A DNA stretch of 64,000 nucleotides from Paraburkholderia graminis C4D1M (GCF_000172415.1 NZ_ABLD01000006.1:186001-250000); one strand, 5' to 3'; counted from the first letter of the stretch, positions 43,172 through 52,358 are shown. A program made the numbers and translations. The notes: generated by a model from the letters alone, not told the origin.

Positions 43172-43542
43172 TGTCCCTTTAGCGTCCCTTTAAACGTCCC
43201 TCCAGCCTCGCGCCGCGGCCTTGCAAACACGGGCCGCGGTGCGAGCGCCTCAATCGTCAGACACTTTGCCGTGCGCGTTCCGGCTTCTCACGTATTCCCT
43301 GGTGCAAGCCGGCGTTCGCTTGACAGCGTTTCCGCCGCGCGCCTATCATCGAATCTTGTTGTTCGATATATGACCGTCTGTTCGCATAAAGAACAAAACG
43401 GCCGGCGACTCGAACGCATCGTTCCCTATCCTGCGCTAAGCTGAATTCCCGCGAGTACCGCCCGGCAGCCCGTCCGGCCGATGCCCGACTCATCCGTGCG
43501 CTTCTGCCGGCGCCGCGCGCAGTACATCACTGGAGACATCAC
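43172..43542. other. 371-bp gap between denD and pcaF
   Basis: No believable gene. Just after denD the motif GTCCCTTTA occurs twice (43173, 43184) with a variant at 43196, followed by a GC-rich hairpin with CCGCGGCC/GGCCGCGG arms (43213-43239) and no T-run, which may end the operon. Nearer pcaF are two GTTCG-type elements (43361 and 43379) that resemble IclR-family sites. Confidence 0.55.
43379..43395. promoter_or_regulatory. Palindrome TGTTC-N7-GAACA upstream of pcaF
   Basis: Perfect 5-bp arms; a related half-site, GTTCGATATATGAC, sits at 43361-43374. Known PcaR boxes contain GTTCGATAAT-type sequences, so an IclR regulator such as the one at 35119 is a candidate. This is inference. Confidence 0.4.
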
Positions 43543-44745
43543 ATGTCCGAAGCATTCCTGTGCGACGCGATTCGCACACCCATCGGCCGCTATGCGGGTT
43601 CGCTGTCGTCGGTTCGCGCCGACGATCTGGGCGCGGTGCCGCTCAAGGCGCTGATGGAGCGCAACCCGAACGTCGACTGGAGCGCCATTGACGACGTGAT
43701 CTACGGCTGTGCCAATCAGGCCGGCGAAGACAACCGCAACGTCGCGCGCATGTCGCTGCTGCTCGCGGGCTTGCCGCAAGCGGTGCCCGGCTCGACCGTG
43801 AACCGCCTGTGCGGTTCGGGCATGGACGCGGTCGGCATCGCGGCGCGCGCGATCAAATCGGGCGAGGCCGCGTTGATGGTGGCAGGCGGCGTCGAAAGCA
43901 TGAGCCGTGCGCCGTTCGTGATGGGCAAGGCGACCAGCGCGTTTTCGCGCCAGGCCGACATCTACGATACGACCATCGGCTGGCGTTTCGTCAATCCGTT
44001 GATGAAGCAGATGTACGGCGTCGACTCGATGCCCGAGACCGGCGAGAACGTCGCGACCGACTACAACATCAGCCGCGCCGATCAGGATGCGTTCGCGCTG
44101 CGCAGTCAGCAAAAAGCCGCGCGCGCGCAGAAGGACGGCACGCTCGCGCAGGAAATCGTCGGTGTGACGATCGCGCAGAAGAAGGGCGATCCGATCACCG
44201 TGTCGCAAGACGAGCATCCGCGCGAAACGAGCCTTGAGACGCTCGCGAAACTGAAGGGCGTCGTGCGCCCTGACGGCACCGTGACCGCGGGCAACGCGTC
44301 GGGCGTCAACGACGGCGCTGCGGCCCTGCTGCTCGCCAACGAAGAGACCGCGAAGCGCTTCGGCCTCACGCCGCGCGCGCGCGTGCTCGGCATCGCGACG
44401 GCCGGCGTCGCGCCGCGTGTGATGGGCATCGGCCCGGCGCCCGCCACGCAAAAACTGCTGGCGCGTTTGAACATGACCATCGATCAGTTCGACGTGATCG
44501 AGCTGAACGAAGCGTTCGCGTCGCAAGGCATTGCGGTGCTGCGCACGCTCGGCGTGTCCGACGACGACGCACGCGTGAACCCGAACGGCGGCGCGATCGC
44601 GTTGGGTCATCCGCTCGGCATGAGCGGCGCGCGGCTCGTTACGACGGCGATGTACCAGTTGCAACGCACGCAAGGACGCTTCGCGTTGTGCACGATGTGC
44701 ATCGGCGTCGGACAGGGAATTGCAATCGCCATCGAACGCGTGTGA
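43543..44745 (+). CDS. pcaF: 3-oxoadipyl-CoA thiolase
   Basis: A 400-residue thiolase. The nucleophile Cys90 (NRLCGSGM), His356 (ALGHPLG) and Cys386 (CTMCIGVGQG) are all present. The opening LCDAIRTPIGRYAGSLSSVR and the loop VYGVDSMPETGENVA-like stretch (YGVDSMPETGENVA) are typical of PcaF/PaaJ. It cleaves 3-oxoadipyl-CoA to succinyl-CoA and acetyl-CoA in aromatic catabolism. The pcaIJ transferase genes usually found beside it are absent. A strong terminator follows. Confidence 0.9.
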   Translation: MSEAFLCDAIRTPIGRYAGSLSSVRADDLGAVPLKALMERNPNVDWSAIDDVIYGCANQAGEDNRNVARMSLLLAGLPQAVPGSTVNRLCGSGMDAVGIAARAIKSGEAALMVAGGVESMSRAPFVMGKATSAFSRQADIYDTTIGWRFVNPLMKQMYGVDSMPETGENVATDYNISRADQDAFALRSQQKAARAQKDGTLAQEIVGVTIAQKKGDPITVSQDEHPRETSLETLAKLKGVVRPDGTVTAGNASGVNDGAAALLLANEETAKRFGLTPRARVLGIATAGVAPRVMGIGPAPATQKLLARLNMTIDQFDVIELNEAFASQGIAVLRTLGVSDDDARVNPNGGAIALGHPLGMSGARLVTTAMYQLQRTQGRFALCTMCIGVGQGIAIAIERV

Positions 44746-44784
44746 TGTTCTGAACGCGTCTGCGTTAGATAACGCTCCGCGCAC

Positions 44785-44823
44785 AACAGCCTCTTCGCCC
44801 AACAGCGAAGAGGCTGTTTTTTT
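44785..44823 (+). terminator. Rho-independent terminator after pcaF
   Basis: A perfect 14-bp stem, AACAGCCTCTTCGC with loop CCAACA and its complement, then five T residues. It lies 40 bp after the stop. Confidence 0.93.
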
Positions 44824-44977
44824 GCATGGATGCCTGCGGCCCTTCGCGCGATTGAAGCTTTCTGTAAGGCATGTACAATCTTTGCGCTGCACCTTTAATC
44901 AAGCGTCCTGAATATATGCGTATGGAGCGATGCGAAATGCGCATTGAATAAAGGGCGATTCATCGAGGAGAGCGTAA

Positions 44978-45559
44978 ATGAAGTCAGCGACGATTGCAGC
45001 GGCATTGGCAGCAGCGGTGCTCGCGGCGGCTCAACCGGCATGGGCGCAAGACGCGATGGCGAGCGCCGCGCAAGACATTGTGAGCGCGGTACAGCCGGTG
45101 CATCTGAAGGCCACGATCGTGGGCATCGATCCCGGCAGCCGCGCGCTGACGCTGAAGGGCGCAGGCGGTAACGTGGTGGTCGTGCTCGTGGGTCAGCAAG
45201 TTGCCGGCTTCGAGAAGCTCAGAGTCGGCGATCGTGTCGATGCGCTCTACAAGAACGCGCTGCTCGTGAAGGCGGATCGTGTCGACGGCAAAGGCAAGGG
45301 CATTCGCGAACGTGTCGATACGCAGATTTATGCGCCGGCTTCGGGGGGCTTCGAATCGGCGCGCCAGGTTGAAGTGCTTGCCACCGTGCAGAAGATCGAC
45401 CGCAAACGGCGCCTCGTCACGCTGCGCGGCGCCTATCAGACGCAGACGCTAGAAGCCGGTCCGCAAGTCGATCTGACCGGTGTGAAAGTGGGCGATACGA
45501 TCCATGCGGTGTTCGTCTCCGCTGCGGCCGTCGAGGTCACGCCGCAAGATACGCAGTAA
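44978..45559 (+). CDS. Exported protein with two tandem OB-like repeats, function unknown
   Basis: A 193-residue protein. The signal peptide (TIAAALAAAVLAAAQPAWA) is followed by two similar halves: about 40-100 (VHLKATIVGIDPGSRALTLK, KLRVGDRVDALYKNALLVKA) and about 126-188 (VEVLATVQKIDRKRRLVTLR, GVKVGDTIHAVFVSAAAVEV). Each half has the beta-rich pattern 'a.V..Id...r.vtLkg ... l.VGD.v.a.y..a..v'. It should be periplasmic. I do not recognise a named function. It is a single gene with a GAGGAGAG site. Confidence 0.75.
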   Translation: MKSATIAAALAAAVLAAAQPAWAQDAMASAAQDIVSAVQPVHLKATIVGIDPGSRALTLKGAGGNVVVVLVGQQVAGFEKLRVGDRVDALYKNALLVKADRVDGKGKGIRERVDTQIYAPASGGFESARQVEVLATVQKIDRKRRLVTLRGAYQTQTLEAGPQVDLTGVKVGDTIHAVFVSAAAVEVTPQDTQ

Positions 45560-45663
45560 GACACAATTCGGTAAAGCATGAGTATTTGCGCGGCGCGATG
45601 GCCTGCAAGAGACCATCGCGCCGTTGCACTTTTCGCGAGCGTGTTTCGCACGCGGGAAGCATG

Positions 45664-46041
45664 TCAACGCGGTGTCGGCGGTCCAAGGCCCAGGCGGGCG
45701 AGCCGGCTTAGACAACGCCTGAACAAGCCCTGTGCGGGCAACAGATAAGTCAGCGAGACATGCGCCGTACGCTCGCCGTCGATGCTGAGCCATATGCGTT
45801 CGCCGCGCTGCAGGCTGAACGTTTGACCCGGCACCAGCCAGTGATCGTAAGGCGAACTAACGCGCGTCAGCCAAAGACGCGCACCGTTCACCGCGAGCGT
45901 GCTGTCGGCTTCGACGCGCCATGTCAGCGTCGCGCCAGGCGCGACCGGAAAATGCACCACCACCTTCGGCAGACGCTCGTCCTGCTGATACGCCAGAACA
46001 CGTGCGTCGTCGTCCATGCACTGCGGGCTTGCCTGATCCAT
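45664..46041 (-). CDS. DUF2917 domain-containing protein
   Basis: A 125-residue protein, probably cytoplasmic. The core matches DUF2917: FPVAPGATLTWRVEADSTLA, then GARLWLTRVSSPYDHWLVPG and FSLQRGERIWLSI. This small beta-rich family is common in Burkholderiales and uncharacterised. The start at 46041 has GGAGAGC upstream. A terminator for the preceding minus-strand gene lies at 46081-46117, so it is transcribed alone. Confidence 0.8.
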   Translation of the reverse strand: MDQASPQCMDDDARVLAYQQDERLPKVVVHFPVAPGATLTWRVEADSTLAVNGARLWLTRVSSPYDHWLVPGQTFSLQRGERIWLSIDGERTAHVSLTYLLPAQGLFRRCLSRLARLGLGPPTPR

Positions 46042-46080
46042 CTTGCTCTCCGTTATAGAGCCGGCTGACGGAGGCGCCCA

Positions 46081-46117
46081 CAAAACAAAAGGCCCCTTCC
46101 GTTACCGGCGGGGCCTT
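46081..46117 (-). terminator. Terminator downstream of the histidine kinase gene
   Basis: Read leftward: stem AAGGCCCC/GGGGCCTT with a 13-nt loop, followed by TTGTTTTG. It separates the kinase gene from the DUF2917 gene. Confidence 0.7.
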
Positions 46118-46311
46118 GGGGGCTTGTTTTACAGATTCAGACTGCTAACGCGCACATGCTCCCAAAGGCCAGCCGATGACGGCTCGCTTCGGGTGATTAA
46201 TCGCGACGGCGATGGAGGTGTGCGTGAACATGAATTGAGTGTGCCGTTTTGCCGCACGCTCTGTCAACGGAATTCGGCCGCTATTTTCCGTAGCCGCGGT
46301 GGCGGGTGCTG

Positions 46312-47538
46312 TTAGTTCTGCAACCGCTCCTCCTCGAGCGTCAACGGAAAGCGGATCGTGAACGTCGTGCCCACGCCCTCGCGCGACACGAACTCGATGT
46401 GTCCGCCCAGCACGCGGCACAGTTCCTTCACGATGGCGAGTCCGAGCCCGGTGCCGGGAATGTCGTCGTCCGCCGCGCGCTCGAATTCATGGAAGACGCG
46501 ATCCGCATCGGCGGGCGCGATGCCCACGCCGGTATCGGACACGCGAATCGACCAATGCTCCGGACCGGCCATCGCAAAGTGCAACTCGACCTGTCCTGAT
46601 TGCGTGTACTTGATTGCGTTGGTAAGCAGATTCACGGCGATCTGCTTAAGCTTCAAACGGTTCGACGTCACAGCGGGCAGCGCCGGATCGAATGCCGAGC
46701 GCAGCGTCAGCCCCTTTGCCTCGATGGACGGCCGCGACGACGCAACCAGTTCCTCGAAGAGTTCATGCAGATCGACCTGTTCGGGCGTCAACGGCGCGCC
46801 GTCGCCGAGTATCACCGAGTACTCGACCATCTGCTCGACGAGCGCCTTCATGTCTTCCGCCTGGCGGTTGGCCAGAGTCAGCGCGGTGTCGGCTTTCGCG
46901 GGCGCGCGGGCGATGAGTTGCAGCGCCATCGAAAACGCGTTCAGGAAGTTGCGCAGATCGTGAACCACGCTGCGCGTGATGTGCATGCGCGACTCGTACA
47001 GTTCGCCGACGAGCCGTTGCTTCAGCGTCAGTTCGTGATTGGCGCGTTCGAGCCGCCCGGTGTATTCGTCGATCTTGCGGTCGCGTTCGCTGACCACTTC
47101 CCTGATCGACGTGAGCGTGACCACGCTCAGCGTTTCGGCGATCATGCGGCGCGCGCGCCGCTCATGCCGGCGCGTGAATGTGCCGTCGCGCGACGCGTAG
47201 TCTTCGAGTGCATCGGCGAGAACCTGGTGGAAAAGGTCGAGTTCCCGCACGAGTTCTTCGATGCGATAGCCCTGGCGCCAGCGCACCAGGCCGTGCTTTC
47301 GGGCATCGCGTTCGATGGCCGGTTCGACGCTTTCCAGGTCTTCGATATCGAGCGCCGCGCACAAGCCTTCGAGAATTTCCGGCAGATGGTCGGCGAGTTG
47401 CTGATACGTGAGCTTGTCGGCTTCCACGAGGTCGGCGTCGCCGAAAACCGCGTTCATCCATTGCTCTGTTAGTCGGAGCCGCTCGGCGCGAATGAAACCG
47501 GCGAAGTTGCGCAGCGGGCTAACGCGTTTGTCGTTCAT
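46312..47538 (-). CDS. Soluble sensor histidine kinase with RsbRD-type N-terminal domain
   Basis: A 408-residue kinase without membrane segments. The N-terminal helical domain (about 10-115; IRAERLRLTEQWMNAVFGD, LADHLPEILEGLCAAL, WRQGYRIEELVRELDLFHQV) matches the RsbRD_N sensor fold. A coiled-coil linker (about 140-185) leads to the phospho-acceptor His in SVVHDLRNFLNAFSMAL. The HATPase domain has NLLTNAIKYTQSG (N box), DTGVGIAP and GTGLGLAIVKEL. The start at 47538 is preferred over a TTG at 47580. No response regulator is nearby, so its partner lies elsewhere. Confidence 0.87.
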   Translation of the reverse strand: MNDKRVSPLRNFAGFIRAERLRLTEQWMNAVFGDADLVEADKLTYQQLADHLPEILEGLCAALDIEDLESVEPAIERDARKHGLVRWRQGYRIEELVRELDLFHQVLADALEDYASRDGTFTRRHERRARRMIAETLSVVTLTSIREVVSERDRKIDEYTGRLERANHELTLKQRLVGELYESRMHITRSVVHDLRNFLNAFSMALQLIARAPAKADTALTLANRQAEDMKALVEQMVEYSVILGDGAPLTPEQVDLHELFEELVASSRPSIEAKGLTLRSAFDPALPAVTSNRLKLKQIAVNLLTNAIKYTQSGQVELHFAMAGPEHWSIRVSDTGVGIAPADADRVFHEFERAADDDIPGTGLGLAIVKELCRVLGGHIEFVSREGVGTTFTIRFPLTLEEERLQN

Positions 47539-47642
47539 GATGGCGCGGTCGATCAGGTTTTGGGAAGTGCGTCGCTGCAATGGCGGCAGCCCATTATCAC
47601 CGCAAATCGGCGGCGTGGCGTCGAAATTGCGGGCCGGTCACG

Positions 47643-48539
47643 TCATGCGTTGCGGTCCCTCAGGAAATCGACGAATGCGCGCAGCGGCGCCGGCACATGA
47701 CGGTGGCCGGGATAATACAGAAAAGGTCCGGAAAAGCGCTGCCACCACGGTTCGAGAATCGGCTCGAGCGCGCCGCTGTCGAGATGCGGCCGAAGCATGG
47801 GTTCGAACAGATGGATCACGCCGACGCCCGCGACGGCCGAGTTGATCAGCAGGTCCATTGCTGCTCCCGGCCGCACGAGCAGGGGCCCGGACGGATTCAG
47901 TTGCACCACTTCGCCGTCGCGCTCGAAGTACCAGGTTGGCATCGCTCCGCCGGCAAACTGGCCGCGCAGGCAAGCGTGCGAAAGCAGCTCGCGCGGATGT
48001 TGCGGGCGTCCGCGAAGCGCGAGGTAGTCCGGCGCGGCAGCCGTCGCAAAGCGCTGCACGCGTGGACCGATGGGCACGGCGATCATGTCCTGCTCGAGCC
48101 GTTCGTCGTAACGGATGCCGGCATCGCAGCCGATCGAGAGCACGTCGACAAAGCCGTCCTCGACCAGCACTTCGACGCGTATGTCCGGATACGCTTTCAG
48201 AAACGGCGCGATGATATCGGGCAGCACGATGCGCGCGGCGCTCGCGGGCACGTTCAGTTTGAGCGTGCCGCTCGGCTGCTCGCGGAAGCCGTTGAGCACG
48301 TCGAGCGCCGCTTCCATTTCGCTGAAAAGCGGCGTCAGTTTTTCCAGCAGACGCACGCCTGCTTCGGTCGGCGCGACGCTGCGCGTCGTACGGTTCAGCA
48401 GACGCAAGCCGAGCTTTGTTTCGAGCCGGCGCACGGCGACGCTCAGGCTCGAAGCGGAAACGCCGCTGCTGCGCGCCGCGTCGCGAAAGCCGCCCGCACG
48501 TGCGACCGAGATGAACGCGGTCAGGTCGTTTAATTCCAT
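47643..48539 (-). CDS. LysR-family regulator, divergent from an aldo/keto reductase
   Basis: A 298-residue LysR protein. The HTH (about 1-60) reads MELNDLTAFISVARAGGFRD and SLSVAVRRLETKLG; the effector domain contains SGTLKLNVPASAARIVLPDI and GCDAGIRYDERLEQDMIAV. This is the YafC/DmlR-like subgroup commonly found beside oxidoreductase genes. It is divergent from the aldo/keto reductase at 48657 with a 117-bp gap and likely regulates it. The start at 48539 fits the family N-end. Confidence 0.9.
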   Translation of the reverse strand: MELNDLTAFISVARAGGFRDAARSSGVSASSLSVAVRRLETKLGLRLLNRTTRSVAPTEAGVRLLEKLTPLFSEMEAALDVLNGFREQPSGTLKLNVPASAARIVLPDIIAPFLKAYPDIRVEVLVEDGFVDVLSIGCDAGIRYDERLEQDMIAVPIGPRVQRFATAAAPDYLALRGRPQHPRELLSHACLRGQFAGGAMPTWYFERDGEVVQLNPSGPLLVRPGAAMDLLINSAVAGVGVIHLFEPMLRPHLDSGALEPILEPWWQRFSGPFLYYPGHRHVPAPLRAFVDFLRDRNA

Positions 48540-48656
48540 GGCGATGGTTCGTCTTTGATTGTTCGTTTTTTTGCACGACCCGTGCACGTTAGCCCGCCTT
48601 ATTAAACGGTGCAATCCCGGCCATACTGCGCTTCAACTACCAGCAAGGAGAGCCTG

Positions 48657-49550
48657 ATGCCGAACCTCGAAATCACCGACACCTTCCCGTTCGCCGGCCG
48701 CCAGATCCGGCGCATGGGCTATGGCGCAATGCAACTCGCGGGACCAGGCGTGTTCGGCCCGCCGAAGGATCGCGACGCCGCGCTTGCCGTGCTGCGCGAA
48801 GCGGTGGCGCAAGGCGTGAATCACATCGACACCAGCGACTTTTATGGCCCGCATATCACCAACCAGCTCATTCGCGAGGCGCTGCATCCGTATCCCGCCG
48901 ATCTCGTGATCGTCACGAAGCTGGGCGCGGTGCGCGGCAGCGACGGCGCGTGGCTGGCGGCGCAGGAGCCGCAGGATCTGGAGCGCGGCGTGCATGACAA
49001 TCTGCGCAACCTCGGGCTCGACGCGCTCGAAGTGGTCAACATGCGGCTGATGGGCGACGTGCACGCGCCGAGCGAAGGGTCGATCGAAAAGCAGATCACC
49101 GCGCTCGCCGAGCTTCAGCAGCGCGGCCTGATTCGCCACATCGGCCTGAGCAACGCGACGCCGGCGCAAGTGGCCGAGGCGCAGCGCATCGCGAAGATTG
49201 TCTGCGTGCAGAACCACTACAACCTCGTGCACCGCACCGACGACGCGCTGATCGATCAACTCGCGGATAAAGGCATCGCGTATGTGCCGTTTTTCCCGCT
49301 GGGCGGCTTTACGCCGATCCAGTCGTCGGCTTTGACGGAGATCGCGCAAACCATCGGTGCGACGCCGATGCAAGTGGCGCTCGCCTGGCTGCTGCAGCGC
49401 GCGCCCAACATTCTGTTAATCCCGGGCACGTCGTCTGTCGCGCATCTACGTGAGAACCTGGCGGCGGCCAGCCTTACACTGAGCGGCGAGATTCTCGCGA
49501 AGCTGGATGCGATCGGCCGCGGCGATGGTCAGGTTGACGGCCAGAGCTAG
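48657..49550 (+). CDS. Aldo/keto reductase family oxidoreductase
   Basis: A 297-residue TIM-barrel NADPH reductase. The start has a GGAGAG site. GVNHIDTSDFYGPHITNQLI carries the catalytic Asp and Tyr, and LVIVTKLGAVRG the catalytic Lys. The distal NADP loop is LLIPGTSSVAHLRENLAAAS. These enzymes reduce aldehydes and ketones; the physiological substrate is unknown. It is controlled presumably by the divergent LysR at 48539. Confidence 0.9.
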   Translation: MPNLEITDTFPFAGRQIRRMGYGAMQLAGPGVFGPPKDRDAALAVLREAVAQGVNHIDTSDFYGPHITNQLIREALHPYPADLVIVTKLGAVRGSDGAWLAAQEPQDLERGVHDNLRNLGLDALEVVNMRLMGDVHAPSEGSIEKQITALAELQQRGLIRHIGLSNATPAQVAEAQRIAKIVCVQNHYNLVHRTDDALIDQLADKGIAYVPFFPLGGFTPIQSSALTEIAQTIGATPMQVALAWLLQRAPNILLIPGTSSVAHLRENLAAASLTLSGEILAKLDAIGRGDGQVDGQS

Positions 49551-49568
49551 TCAGCGCATGACGCTTCA

Positions 49569-50477
49569 TCAAACCGAACCGGCGATATGCGCGCGCAACC
49601 ACTGATGGGCCGGATCGCGATGCGAGCGCTCATGCCACAGCATCGCCATTTCATAGCCGGGGACTTCGACGGGCGACTCGACCACGCGTAACGCAGCGTT
49701 ATCGCGGACGAGCCGCGCGGGCACCATCGCCACGAGGTCGCTGTTCGCGAGCGCGGAGATCATGAACAGAAAGTGCGGAACGGAAAGCACGACTCTGCGC
49801 GTGAGACCGGCGCGGGCCAGAACCTGGTCCGTGACCCCGGCAAAGCCGCCGCCGTCCGGCGACACGATCACGTGCTCGAGCTTCGAAAACTGCGCCAACG
49901 TGGGCCGCCGTTTGAGACGCGGATGATCCGCGCGTCCGGCAAGCACATAACGCTCGGCAAACAGCACGCGCCGCCGCAAGCCGGCGGGCGCGTCTTCGCT
50001 GGTATGAAAGCCGAGGTCGATCTCGCCTTGTTCCGCCTGCTTCGCAATACGCGGCGGCACGGCTTCGACGACTGCCAGCCGCGTGCCGGGCGCTGCGGTG
50101 CGCAGCCCTTGCAACGCCGGGAGAACGATGGTCGACTCGGCGTAGTCCGTCGCGGCAATGCGCCAGGTTTGCGTCGCCTGCGCTGGGTCGAAAGGACGCG
50201 CGGGCGCGACCGCTTGCTCCAATGCTTCGAGCGCCTGCCGCAACGGCTCGCGCAGCGCCTCGGCGCGCGCGGTGGCGCGCATGCCTCGCGGCCCCGGCAG
50301 CAGCAGCGGATCGCCGAGCACGTCGCGCAGTTTCGCGAGATGCACGCTTACTGACGGCTGCGAGAAATTCAGCCGCTCCGCCGCGCGCGTCACGTTGAGT
50401 TCCGCGAGCAGTACGTCGAGTGTGACGAGCAGATTCAAATCGAGCTTGCGCAGATTATTCACGGCTATACCTGTCAT
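49569..50477 (-). CDS. LysR-family regulator (NodD/LinR type), divergent from a quinone reductase
   Basis: A 302-residue LysR protein. The HTH (about 8-66) reads LDLNLLVTLDVLLAELNVTR and LNFSQPSVSVHLAKLRDVLG, the NodD/NahR-like opening. The effector domain contains TWRIAATDYAESTIVLPAL and EIDLGFHTSEDAPAG. It diverges from the flavodoxin-fold reductase at 50554; in other bacteria this pairing controls a quinone- or electrophile-inducible reductase. Confidence 0.9.
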   Translation of the reverse strand: MTGIAVNNLRKLDLNLLVTLDVLLAELNVTRAAERLNFSQPSVSVHLAKLRDVLGDPLLLPGPRGMRATARAEALREPLRQALEALEQAVAPARPFDPAQATQTWRIAATDYAESTIVLPALQGLRTAAPGTRLAVVEAVPPRIAKQAEQGEIDLGFHTSEDAPAGLRRRVLFAERYVLAGRADHPRLKRRPTLAQFSKLEHVIVSPDGGGFAGVTDQVLARAGLTRRVVLSVPHFLFMISALANSDLVAMVPARLVRDNAALRVVESPVEVPGYEMAMLWHERSHRDPAHQWLRAHIAGSV

Positions 50478-50553
50478 ATCAGCAATTCATTTCCAATATA
50501 CCGCGCCGGCCACTATCGTGGGTGCATTCCCACATGAATCAAGGCAACGCAAA

Positions 50554-51330
50554 ATGAACGTTCTGATTGTTTATGCTCATCCTGAACCGCGGTCGTTGAA
50601 TGGATCGCTGAAGGACTTCTCCGTCAAGCGCCTGCAGGAAGCGGGGCACGCGGTTCAGGTCTCCGATCTGTATGCGATGAACTGGAAGGCGTCGCTCGAT
50701 GCAGCCGATAGCCTCGCGCCTGCAACGGGCGAACGCTTCGATCCGTCGCGCGCGTCGAAGCATGCATTCGAGAATGGACTGCAAAGCCCGGACATCGCCG
50801 CGGAACAGGCGAAGCTGAAATGGGCCGATGCGGTCATTTTTCAATTCCCGCTGTGGTGGTTCTCGATGCCCGCGATCATGAAGGGCTGGGTGGAGCGCGT
50901 CTACGCCTATGGTTTCGCGTACGGCGTGGGCGAGCATTCCGATGCGCGCTGGGGCGACCGCTACGGCGAAGGCATGTTAGCCGGCAAGCGCGCGATGCTC
51001 GTCGTCACCACGGGCGGCTGGGAATCGCACTACAGTCCGCGCGGCATCAATGGTCCCATCGACGATGTGTTGTTCCCGATCCAGCACGGCATTCTCTATT
51101 ACCCCGGCTTCGACGTGCTGCCGCCGTTCGTCGTGTATCGCACGAGCCGCATCGACGAAGAAAAATATCTTGAAGTACGCGATGCGCTCGGCAAGCGCCT
51201 GGACAATCTCTGGAATACCGCGCCGATACCGTTCCGTCCGCAGAACGGCGGCGATTATCTGATTCCCGAGTTGACGCTGAAGGACGACATCGCGCCGGGC
51301 CGCGAGGGCCTGAGCGTGCATGTCAAATAG
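50554..51330 (+). CDS. NAD(P)H quinone oxidoreductase (flavodoxin fold, MdaB/NQO family)
   Basis: A 258-residue FAD/FMN reductase. It begins MNVLIVYAHPEPRSLNGSLK, the flavin phosphate-binding loop, and contains DAVIFQFPLWWFSMPAIMKG, WVERVYAYGFAYG and LVVTTGGWESHYS. It carries out two-electron reduction of quinones or related electrophiles in the cytoplasm. The start at 50554 excludes a long upstream frame overlapping the LysR gene. Confidence 0.9.
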   Translation: MNVLIVYAHPEPRSLNGSLKDFSVKRLQEAGHAVQVSDLYAMNWKASLDAADSLAPATGERFDPSRASKHAFENGLQSPDIAAEQAKLKWADAVIFQFPLWWFSMPAIMKGWVERVYAYGFAYGVGEHSDARWGDRYGEGMLAGKRAMLVVTTGGWESHYSPRGINGPIDDVLFPIQHGILYYPGFDVLPPFVVYRTSRIDEEKYLEVRDALGKRLDNLWNTAPIPFRPQNGGDYLIPELTLKDDIAPGREGLSVHVK

Positions 51331-51515
51331 CGGGATCGCGCGCGCATGTTGCCGATGCATGCGTCGCGCATGGAGTGAGGCGAATCGTAGGGTTCGTTGA
51401 AATTTGGCTGTAAGTCGCCGTTGCTAGAGTCGTCGCTGGAATTTGCCGCCCCGCATGCAGAGCCGCTGCTGCATCGACTGTGTTGTCCGCACATGTAGAA
51501 GGGAGAGCGACGAAT

Positions 51516-52358
51516 ATGAGTACAGCACGTCTTGTCTGGCTGATCGCGATGCTGCTTGCCGCCGCTCCCGCATGGGCGTTCCAGTCCCGTGTCGTGACGA
51601 TTCCGAGCGCGGCCATGCACAAGTCTCTCGAAGCGACAGTCGTGTTGCCCGACCGCTATGCGCGCAGCAACGCGGCCGACCGCTTCCCGGTCGTCTATCT
51701 GTTGCACGGCTCGGGCGGCGACTACACCGACTGGACCGCCAATTCGCCTATCGGCAAACTCGCCGACCGCTACGGCGTGATCCTCGTGATGCCGGACGGC
51801 GGACGCGAAAGCTGGTACATCGACAGTCCCGTCGATGCGGGTAGCCGCTACGCCACGTATGTCGGCACCGAAGTCGTCGCCTACATCGACATGCATTTCC
51901 GCACGATTGCAACCAAAGACGCGCGCGCGATCACCGGCTTGAGCATGGGTGGATTCGGCGCGCTGCATATCGCGCTCGACCGGCCGGACGAATTCGGCGC
52001 GGCCGGCAGCATGAGCGGCGCAGTCGATCCGCGCGGTTGCGAGGACGAGCCGGGCATCGATCAGGTGTTCGGCGATCCGGCGCGGCACGCGGACTTCTGG
52101 AACAGCGAGGCGATTGTCGAACACGCGCGCAGCTTCGCGAGCGCGCACATGGCGCTGATGATCGACTGCGGCACGAACGATTCGCTCGTGCACTCGAACC
52201 GGATGCTGCATGCGCGGCTCGTCGAGCTTGGCGTGCCGCATCGGTATGCCGAGCGGCCCGGTGGCCATACGTGGAAGTACTGGGCGAATGCAGTGCAGTA
52301 CCAGGTGCAGTTTTTTGCGGCCGGTTTCAGACGCAACGGCAACAGTGCGATAGCTTGA
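51516..52358 (+). CDS. Secreted esterase of the alpha/beta hydrolase family (tributyrin esterase/EstA type)
   Basis: A 280-residue exported hydrolase. The signal peptide (LVWLIAMLLAAAPAWA) is followed by the oxyanion region VVYLLHGSGGDYTDW, the nucleophile in GLSMGGFGAL, an Asp in MIDCGTNDSLV and His in GGHTWKYW. This is the esterase D/S-formylglutathione hydrolase-like fold with a leader, so it acts in the periplasm or outside on small esters. The start has a GGGAG site. No partner gene is visible. Confidence 0.87.
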   Translation: MSTARLVWLIAMLLAAAPAWAFQSRVVTIPSAAMHKSLEATVVLPDRYARSNAADRFPVVYLLHGSGGDYTDWTANSPIGKLADRYGVILVMPDGGRESWYIDSPVDAGSRYATYVGTEVVAYIDMHFRTIATKDARAITGLSMGGFGALHIALDRPDEFGAAGSMSGAVDPRGCEDEPGIDQVFGDPARHADFWNSEAIVEHARSFASAHMALMIDCGTNDSLVHSNRMLHARLVELGVPHRYAERPGGHTWKYWANAVQYQVQFFAAGFRRNGNSAIA

